Of a DNA stretch of 8,544 nucleotides, positions 1-4,170 are shown piece after piece; the first letter of the stretch is position 1, and each line of letters begins with the position of its first letter. Where the stretch lies: the NCBI GenBank assembly GCA_028715865.1, contig JAQUQY010000056.1:1-8544 (forward strand), written 5' to 3'. A program made the translations under genes and the position numbers. The notes beneath the pieces are model-generated. The model worked only from the letters and a program-made list of their open reading frames with translations. It had not been told where the DNA came from and did no database searches. Origin of the DNA: Syntrophales bacterium. Lineage in GTDB: Bacteria; Desulfobacterota; Syntrophia; Syntrophales; UBA2210.

Positions 1-423
1 GCCAGACTGAACTTTACGGAGTTCCTCGACCGTGACATAAACGTAGGTTTTTCCGGCGGCGAAATCAAGCGGTCGGAGCTTCTTCAGCTCATGGCCCAGA
101 AACCCGATCTCGTGCTTTTCGATGAGCCGGAATCGGGAGTGGACCTTGAAAACATTGCCCTTATAGGTACTTCAATAAGCGAATTGCTCCAGAGGGACCA
201 CCGTCCATCGCCCATCAAAACAGCAAGGGAAATAAAGGAAGCGAGAACCCGCATGGGTCTTATTATCACCCATACGGGCTTTATTCTCGATTACGTGACG
301 GCTGACCAGGGACAGGTTCTTTACGATGGCGTACTTGCCTGCAAAAGCAATCCCATTGAAATATTCAAACAGATAAAAAAGATCGGTTATGAGGAGTGCG
401 TGCGATGCGGATGCGCCATGTAG
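1..423 (+). CDS. sufC: SufC-type Fe-S assembly ATPase (3' part only)
   Basis: The cytoplasmic ABC ATPase that drives Fe-S cluster assembly on a SufB/SufD-type scaffold. The gene starts left of the window; 140 residues are visible and roughly the first 110 (Walker A, Q-loop) are missing, judging from the usual length near 250. Visible motifs, numbered within this fragment, are the ABC signature FSGGE (17-21), Walker B LVLFDE (37-42), D-loop SGVD (45-48) and the H-loop His in IITHTG (His91). SufC rather than a transporter ATPase is indicated by the signature and Walker B wording and by the next gene. Two features depart from E. coli-type SufC. There is a basic segment of about 20 residues between the D-loop and H-loop, and the C terminus ends in ECVRCGCAM (Cys133, Cys136, Cys138). 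I recall similar endings in archaeal and anaerobe SufC proteins. The stop lies inside the next gene, so translational coupling is likely. Confidence 0.93.
   Translation, partial: ARLNFTEFLDRDINVGFSGGEIKRSELLQLMAQKPDLVLFDEPESGVDLENIALIGTSISELLQRDHRPSPIKTAREIKEARTRMGLIITHTGFILDYVTADQGQVLYDGVLACKSNPIEIFKQIKKIGYEECVRCGCAM
391..396 (+). promoter_or_regulatory. ribosome binding site that sets the sufB start
   Basis: GAGGAG inside the last codons of the upstream ATPase gene sits 8 nt before ATG 405. It favours 405 over GTG 396, which would begin on the last base of this motif. Placement within the upstream gene points to coupled translation of the pair. Confidence 0.6.
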
Positions 424-1622
424 ACGAAAAGGCCAGGTCGGCGGAGAAAAAGGCGGCCGCCCTGGGACCGGATTTAGATATCGAAAGCTTTACAATAGAA
501 TCACCCCGCCATGAGGCACTCGATGACCTTGCCAGGCTCTCCGATGCCGACAAGCAGCGAATGATGAAAGCGGGCATAGACACGCGCCCCGGTGAACGTT
601 CCGGATCCTATATCCAGAAGGACGGAATATCCATACATTCCGCTTCTCTCCAGGAAGGCCTGGAAATCGTTCCCATAAGAACTGCCCTGGAAACAATGGA
701 CTGGCTCCATGACTATTACTGGAAACTTGTCTCCGCGGACACTGACAAATACACAGCCCGGGCCCGTCTCAATCTTCACAACGGCTACCTCATAAGAGCC
801 CTTCCCGGCGCCAAGATAACCTATCCGGCCCAGGCCTGCATGTATCTCGAAACGGAAGGCCTGAGCCAGAACGTTCATAATATCATTATAGCCGAAGAGG
901 ATTCCGAGCTGCATATAATAACGGGATGCGCTTCCGCCTCCCACGTGTCGAGGGGTCTTCACGTAGGCATTTCGGAGTTCTATGTCAAAAAGAACGCCAA
1001 GCTTAGTTTTACCATGATCCATCACTGGGCGGAAAATATAGCCGTCAGGCCCCGCTCGGCGGGCATTGTGGAGGAGGGCGGCCTGTTCCTTAACAATTAT
1101 ATATGCATGAAGCCAGTCAGGTCGCTTCAGATGTATCCCAAAACTTCGCTGGTGGGCAAGGGCGCCGTTGCCCGGTTTTACAGCCTTCTAGTGGGAAGCG
1201 TCGAGGGTGAACTCGATGTGGGCGGCAGAATTTCACTGGAAGCCGAAGAGACAAGGGCGGAAATCGTATCCCGGGCCATAACCAACGGCGGCCGTATCAT
1301 AGCCCGGGGAGATCTAATTGGAGAGGTTCCCGGCGTGAGAGGTCACCTCGAGTGCAGGGGACTGATCCTCAAGGGAGGAACAATCCACGCCATCCCCGAA
1401 CTGACTGGTAAAGCCGAGGGCGTCGAAATGTCGCATGAAGCCGCCGTAGGAAAGATAGCGCAGGAGGAAATCCTGTACCTCATGTCCCGTGGGCTTACCG
1501 AAGATGAGGCGACGTCGACAATCGTAAGGGGTTTTCTGAGCGTGGACATCCCGGGCCTGCCCGCGTCATTGAAAGAAGAAGTCGACCGCGCCGTGGAACT
1601 CAGCCGGGAAGATATGCTCTGA
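405..1622 (+). CDS. sufB: SufB/SufD-type Fe-S cluster scaffold protein
   Basis: The scaffold partner of SufC, on which Fe-S clusters are thought to be built in the cytoplasm. With ATG 405 it has 405 residues, close to the short archaeal/anaerobe SufBD form. ATG 405 is preferred because GAGGAG at 391-396 lies 8 nt upstream; GTG 396 and ATG 411 are in-frame alternatives. The N-terminal third holds SGSYIQKDG and an acidic helical part. The middle and C-terminal part is the beta-helix core, including VHNIIIAEEDSELHIITGC and VRPRSAGIVEEGG. Near the C terminus, HLECRGL (Cys317) aligns by eye with the essential Cys405 of E. coli SufB. SHEAAVGKI (Glu345) aligns with its Glu434 region. The gene overlaps the ATPase gene by 19 bp. 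No cysteine desulfurase or second SufB/D paralogue follows, so this looks like a two-gene SufBC/SMS pair. Assignment as SufB rather than SufD rests on the Cys and Glu. Confidence 0.92.
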   Translation: MRMRHVDEKARSAEKKAAALGPDLDIESFTIESPRHEALDDLARLSDADKQRMMKAGIDTRPGERSGSYIQKDGISIHSASLQEGLEIVPIRTALETMDWLHDYYWKLVSADTDKYTARARLNLHNGYLIRALPGAKITYPAQACMYLETEGLSQNVHNIIIAEEDSELHIITGCASASHVSRGLHVGISEFYVKKNAKLSFTMIHHWAENIAVRPRSAGIVEEGGLFLNNYICMKPVRSLQMYPKTSLVGKGAVARFYSLLVGSVEGELDVGGRISLEAEETRAEIVSRAITNGGRIIARGDLIGEVPGVRGHLECRGLILKGGTIHAIPELTGKAEGVEMSHEAAVGKIAQEEILYLMSRGLTEDEATSTIVRGFLSVDIPGLPASLKEEVDRAVELSREDML

Positions 1623-1694
1623 AAATTCTCTAAAGGTTCGTTCCCCTTTTGCCGAAAGAATCACCAGTTAATAAAAAACCTGGAGGAGTCCCTC

Positions 1695-2021
1695 ATGTCT
1701 TCCGCCCTGGGAACCGCCCTTTCAGCCTTGAAAGCCTGTACAGTGGCGCTGAACGTCAGCGCAAACAACCTGGCAAACTTTAACACTGCCGGATTCAAAA
1801 GCAAGCGCGTCATACTGCAGGAATCCCGGACCCCGGGGGTCAGGGCCTTCATCGAAGGGACCACTCCTCCATTTTCCGGCAGCAAGGAACAGCTTTCAAA
1901 CGTTGATATGGCCGTTGAACTGGCGGGAATGATCGTTACCACGCACACCTTCGAAGCCAACGTCCTCAGCGCCAGGGTCGCCGACGAAGCGGAGAGAAGC
2001 CTCATAGACATCATCGCCTGA
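1695..2021 (+). CDS. small orphan flagellar rod-like (FlgB/FlgC/FlgG-family) protein
   Basis: A 108-residue protein carrying both conserved ends of flagellar axial proteins. The N-terminal rod motif is at about residues 5-35 (ALSALKACTVALNVSANNL, then ANFNTAGFKS). The C-terminal rod/hook motif is at about 72-108, with VDMAVELAGMIVTTHTFEAN and a helix ending SLIDIIA. Only about 30 residues, including a TTPPFSGS stretch, separate them, so it is shorter than FlgC or FlgB (about 130-150). GGAGGAG at 1682-1688, 6 nt before ATG 1695, makes the start firm. No other flagellar gene is near; its neighbours are FeS assembly and a broken minus-strand gene. In the flagellum such ends form the coiled coil of rod subunits, but whether this protein joins a basal body is unknown. 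It could be a truncated FlgC relic, or a distinct short family with another role. The clean frame and strong ribosome binding site argue against recent decay. Confidence 0.8.
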   Translation: MSSALGTALSALKACTVALNVSANNLANFNTAGFKSKRVILQESRTPGVRAFIEGTTPPFSGSKEQLSNVDMAVELAGMIVTTHTFEANVLSARVADEAERSLIDIIA

Positions 2022-2025
2022 GACG

Positions 2026-2040
2026 GCCGGTGCTTCCGGC
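2026..2040. other. GC-rich hairpin between convergent genes
   Basis: GCCGG (2026-2030) and CCGGC (2036-2040) can form a 5-bp stem with a TGCTT loop, 4 bp after the rod-like gene's stop. No T-tract follows on either strand, so it is not a standard intrinsic terminator. It also lies inside the minus-strand coding remnant and may simply reflect GC-rich codons. Confidence 0.3.
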
Positions 2041-2297
2041 ACAATGATACCGGCCCGGTGGAATACAACAGTCCGGGATCCGTAGACGAGTATCCGGTTT
2101 TCCACGTGGAGCCTCACGGCCATGGCGAGCACCACGCGCTCGACGTCCTTACCCTTCAGCATAATGTCTCCAACTGAATCCTTGTGACTCACCTTTATAA
2201 CGTCCTGGGCTATTATGGTCCGTCATCCATGACTTCCGTCACGTAGTGGCTGGCGGCTTCTATTACCTTGACTCCACGCTCGTATGCCTCCTGGCAG

Positions 2298-2317
2298 CCC
2301 CCCCGGCGAAGGCCGGC
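2298..2317. repeat. short REP-like GC hairpin in the start of the broken minus-strand gene
   Basis: CCGGC (2303-2307), loop GAAG, GCCGG (2312-2316), preceded by a run of seven C (2298-2304). On the minus strand it codes the odd segment TAGLRRGG just before GCQEAY. That wording resembles translations of dispersed extragenic palindromes, and the segment may have been inserted in the gene's start. Only one copy is present here, so repeat status is inference. Confidence 0.35.
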
Positions 2318-2397
2318 AGTTGGGTTTTTCATGGGTCGTATCACCTTAACTTTTTTGTCTATAAACGGTCAACAAGGGAAATGTAAAGAGGAAGAAC

Positions 2398-2413
2398 TAT
2401 GGGCTTGCCCATA
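2398..2413. promoter_or_regulatory. perfect 7-bp inverted repeat embracing an ATG with a ribosome binding site
   Basis: TATGGGC (2398-2404), TT, GCCCATA (2407-2413). The ATG at 2399 follows GAGGAAG (2388-2394), a well-placed ribosome binding site. The open frame reads MGLPIIVPVVYTAQ and then enters the 168-bp repeat at 2441, where it loses protein-like character. This looks like the 5' end of a gene cut off by the repeats. The dyad could be an operator or an mRNA hairpin over the start codon, or chance. Confidence 0.35.
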
Positions 2414-2440
2414 ATCGTGCCTGTGGTATATACAGCACAG

Positions 2441-2608
2441 TCAAACTTGATGGCTTCGTATAAAGTCCGGATGCTTCGTTGGGCTTCATCCTTCGTCACT
2501 GCGACGCACCATAAGTGCGCCTCATTCCTCAGGATTCGCCCGCCTTGCCTGCGGATCTTTTTACAAAGCCATCTAATTCGATGGTTTCAAAGGCTTTTTA
2601 CGAGGCCA
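2441..2608. repeat. 168-bp palindromic tandem repeat, copy 1
   Basis: First full copy of a 168-bp unit beginning TCAAACTTGATG. It differs from copy 2 at about 9 positions (about 95% identity), two of them in the central loop between GCAC and GTGC. It is largely self-complementary, like copy 2. The open frames across it are by-products of the repeat. The copy abuts a truncated reading frame on its left (2399-2440). Confidence 0.92.
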
Positions 2609-2636
2609 TCAAACTTGATGACTTCGTAAAAAGGCC
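2592..2636. repeat. strong hairpin at the junction of the two repeat copies
   Basis: The junction forms a near-perfect inverted repeat centred on CATCAA-AC-TTGATG (2607-2620). Its flanks CTTTTTACGAGGC and ACTTCGTAAAAAG pair with about 17 of the outer 20 positions matching. With the T-run it could act as a bidirectional terminator or a recombination point, though this is inferred from structure alone. Confidence 0.7.
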
Positions 2637-2776
2637 GGATGCTTCGTTGGGCTTCATCCTTCGTCACTGCGACGCACCGTATGTGCGCCTCATTCCTCAG
2701 GATTTGCCCGCCTTGCCTGCGGCTCTTTTTACAAAGCCATCTAATTCGATGGTTTCAAAGACTTTTTACGATGCCA
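2609..2776. repeat. 168-bp palindromic tandem repeat, copy 2
   Basis: Second copy, exactly 168 bp after the first. The unit folds on itself. A 27-bp left arm (2607-2633) pairs with a right arm (2725-2751) at 22 of 27 positions. Inside, ATCCT pairs with AGGAT and GCAC with GTGC around a 5-base centre (CGTAT). Both arms carry GTAAAAAG or CTTTTTAC, so T-runs follow stems on both strands and the unit might end transcription either way. There is no open frame of transposase type. It fits a MITE-like or long-hairpin intergenic repeat. Confidence 0.92.
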
Positions 2777-2786
2777 TCAAACTTGG
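2777..2786. repeat. first bases of a third repeat copy
   Basis: TCAAACTTGG begins exactly 168 bp after copy 2 and matches the first nine bases of the unit before diverging. It marks the right edge of the tandem array, and may be a remnant copy or the terminal sequence of the element. Confidence 0.65.
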
Positions 2787-2825
2787 AAAGAAACAGGGCA
2801 TACTATCTGAATACGGACATGACTT

Positions 2826-3209
2826 ATGCGCGTCGCCGAAGAAATCAGGCTTGCCAACGGACTGATGCTCAAGGTCCTCGACAAATCCAGGCGTATCGCC
2901 GCGGGCACCACGAAGGTTGAGGTTTAACTGCTTCTCCCGGTGGGGGTGGAGGCGGAATATTTCGAAACCAGGGACGATTACGAGCTTGTGAAAAAAGTAT
3001 TGGGCCCTGAAATATCCTTCACTGTGAAAAAAGAAAGGACCTTCGTCAAAAACGAGAATCAGGAAAAAGTCTTCGCCGAGTTGTTGGAGGATTTCAAGAG
3101 CGATTCTCTTCCCTATCTTGAGCGGCCCGACTTTCCTGCCCGTTTTGTCCTTTCAAAACTGGCCGACATTCGAAAGCGGCCTCACCGCTATCGTTCAGTT
3201 TCACTCTGA
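2826..3209 (+). pseudogene. small conserved-looking gene interrupted by one in-frame TAA
   Basis: From ATG 2826 the frame reads MRVAEEIRLANGLMLKVLDK and SRRIAAGTTKVEV to TAA at 2925-2927. The same frame then continues with LLLPVGVEAEYFETRDDYEL through KERTFVKNENQEKVF and DFPARFVLSKLADIRK to TGA at 3209. Without the stop the product would be 127 residues, soluble, with no signal peptide or membrane segment. Both halves look like ordinary protein in one frame, so this is a single nonsense change, not a shift. TAA is not a selenocysteine or pyrrolysine codon. The downstream half could begin at GTG 2940, but no ribosome binding site is evident. ATG 2826 also lacks a clear one, and a TGA at 2820-2822 prevents any longer start. 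The repeat array ends 40 bp upstream and may have replaced the native leader. I do not recognise the function; the ending resembles small uncharacterised deltaproteobacterial proteins. The gene lies 22 bp before mdh on the same strand. Confidence 0.6.
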
Positions 3210-3231
3210 ATACCCTGAAAAGGATGGCATT

Positions 3232-4170
3232 ATGAAAAATAAGATAGCCGTTATTGGAGCCGGTTTTGTGGGAACCATGGTAATCCAGCGTATTATTGAA
3301 AATAACATGGCCGATGTGGTTCTCGTCGATATCGTCGAGGGGATTGCTCAAGGTAAAGCCCTGGACATGTCACAGGCCGCTCCCATTGAGGGCTTTGACG
3401 CCCTGGTTACCGGAACAAGTGACTTTTCGGAAATAAGGGGTTCCTCCATAGTGATCATTACGGCCGGGCTTCCGCGAACACCGGGCATGACCAGGGAAGA
3501 CCTGGTGAAAAAAAACGGGGCTGTTATAACTTCCGTAATGGAACGGGTCATTCGTTTCGCCTCCGGGGCTATCGTTATTGTAGTCACCAATCCCCTTGAC
3601 GTAATGGCACATCTTGCCTGGAAACTTTCAGGGTTTCCACCGGAGAGGGTCTTCGGTATGGGTGGCGTCCTTGACGAGGCCCGCTTCAAGTATTTCCTTT
3701 CCCTCGAACTGGGGGTGTCCCCAAGGGATATAGAAGCGCTGGTCCTGGGAAGCCACGGAGAAGCTATGATACCCGTGGAAAGGTACACGAAGGTTAAAGG
3801 AATTCCCGTCAGCAATTTTCTTTCACCGGACAAATATGCTGACATTATTGAGAAAACAAAGCGGGGGGGGGCCTCAATTGTAGAACTCCTGAAAAGCGGA
3901 AGCGCCTGGCATGCTCCTTCGGCATCTACAGTAGAGATGGTTGAAGCCATTCTGCGGGACAGCAAAAGAATGATGTCGGCGTCAGCTATGCTGGAGGGCC
4001 AGTATGGCATTGAGAACATCCACATCGGTGTTCCCGTTATATTGGGAGCCGGGGGCATAGAAAAAGTCTGTGAAATTTCCTTGAACGACACCGATCTGGA
4101 AGCCCTTCGTGAGGCCGCCCGAATCGCTCGTGAAATGGTTGATCAGTTGAAAACGGGGTCCCATGAGTGA
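3232..4170 (+). CDS. mdh: malate dehydrogenase (LDH-like type)
   Basis: Cytoplasmic NAD-dependent oxidation of malate to oxaloacetate, serving the TCA cycle or its reductive branch. The product is 312 residues, the usual length. ATG 3232 is chosen because AGGA (3221-3224) lies 7 nt upstream and IAVIGAGFVG, the Rossmann GxGxxG motif, begins about residue 4. Malate rather than lactate specificity is indicated by GLPRTPGMTRED, with the substrate-binding Arg; lactate enzymes carry Gln there. VTNPLDVMAHLAWK supplies the Asn near the nicotinamide. GVLDEARFK carries the catalytic Asp, and GSHGEAM the catalytic His. The His motif is slightly unusual, since GGHGD is the common form. A run of nine G (3863-3871) lies in an Arg-Gly-Gly-Ala segment. 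The stop overlaps the next start by 8 bp (ATGAGTGA), so the two are co-transcribed and probably coupled. Confidence 0.96.
   Translation: MKNKIAVIGAGFVGTMVIQRIIENNMADVVLVDIVEGIAQGKALDMSQAAPIEGFDALVTGTSDFSEIRGSSIVIITAGLPRTPGMTREDLVKKNGAVITSVMERVIRFASGAIVIVVTNPLDVMAHLAWKLSGFPPERVFGMGGVLDEARFKYFLSLELGVSPRDIEALVLGSHGEAMIPVERYTKVKGIPVSNFLSPDKYADIIEKTKRGGASIVELLKSGSAWHAPSASTVEMVEAILRDSKRMMSASAMLEGQYGIENIHIGVPVILGAGGIEKVCEISLNDTDLEALREAARIAREMVDQLKTGSHE

Larger units (their letters stand above)
2022..2332 (-). pseudogene. frameshifted minus-strand small gene, family not recognised
   Basis: Reading from ATG at 2332 downward gives 39 residues that include GCQEAYERGVKVIEAASHYV and end TEVMDDGP at TAA 2213-2215. 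Moving by one base near 2216-2221 restores a second coding stretch, with TIIAQDVIKVSHKDSVGDI and then KGKDVERVVLAMAVRLHVEN and RILVYGSRTVVFHRAG. It runs open up to the end of the rod-like gene. Both pieces favour G or C in the third codon position (for example GAC GTC GAG CGC GTG GTG CTC GCC) and read as one ordinary protein of about 105 residues. One lost base is therefore the simplest explanation. AAGGTGA lies 8 nt before the ATG. The true end is unclear: this frame continues antisense into the rod-like gene until about 1896, while another frame stops at 2011-2013. A distant likeness to small CooT-type nickel-binding proteins (Cys near the start, ENRILV near the end) is too weak to name it. 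A sequencing error could also explain the shift. Confidence 0.55.

Noticed and set aside
501..1025. 174-codon open frame antisense to sufB
   Set aside because: The plus strand is a clear SufB/D protein there, and the antisense product shows no recognisable motif.
1623..1694. Intrinsic terminator after sufB
   Set aside because: AAAGG and CCTTT can pair around a loop of about 8-9 bases, but the stem is AT-rich and only 5 bp with a short T-run. It is too weak to call.
2441..2786. CRISPR array
   Set aside because: The direct repeats are 168 bp, adjoin without spacers and number only two; no cas gene is present.
2515..2920. Open frames of 93 and 116 codons across the repeats
   Set aside because: They translate the same repeat in several frames, with Pro/Phe/Arg-rich text repeated every 56 codons and no homologue-like character. 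They are by-products of the repeat.
2925..2927. Selenocysteine or pyrrolysine recoding at the internal stop
   Set aside because: The stop is TAA, whereas those systems use TGA and TAG.
3118..3231. Upstream extension of malate dehydrogenase to 3118
   Set aside because: The extra 38 residues overlap the preceding broken gene and precede the Rossmann strand that normally starts the protein. ATG 3232 has its own ribosome binding site.
3348..4091. 247-codon open frame antisense to mdh
   Set aside because: It is a mirror of the highly conserved malate dehydrogenase frame, Ser/Pro/Arg-rich, with no start signals.
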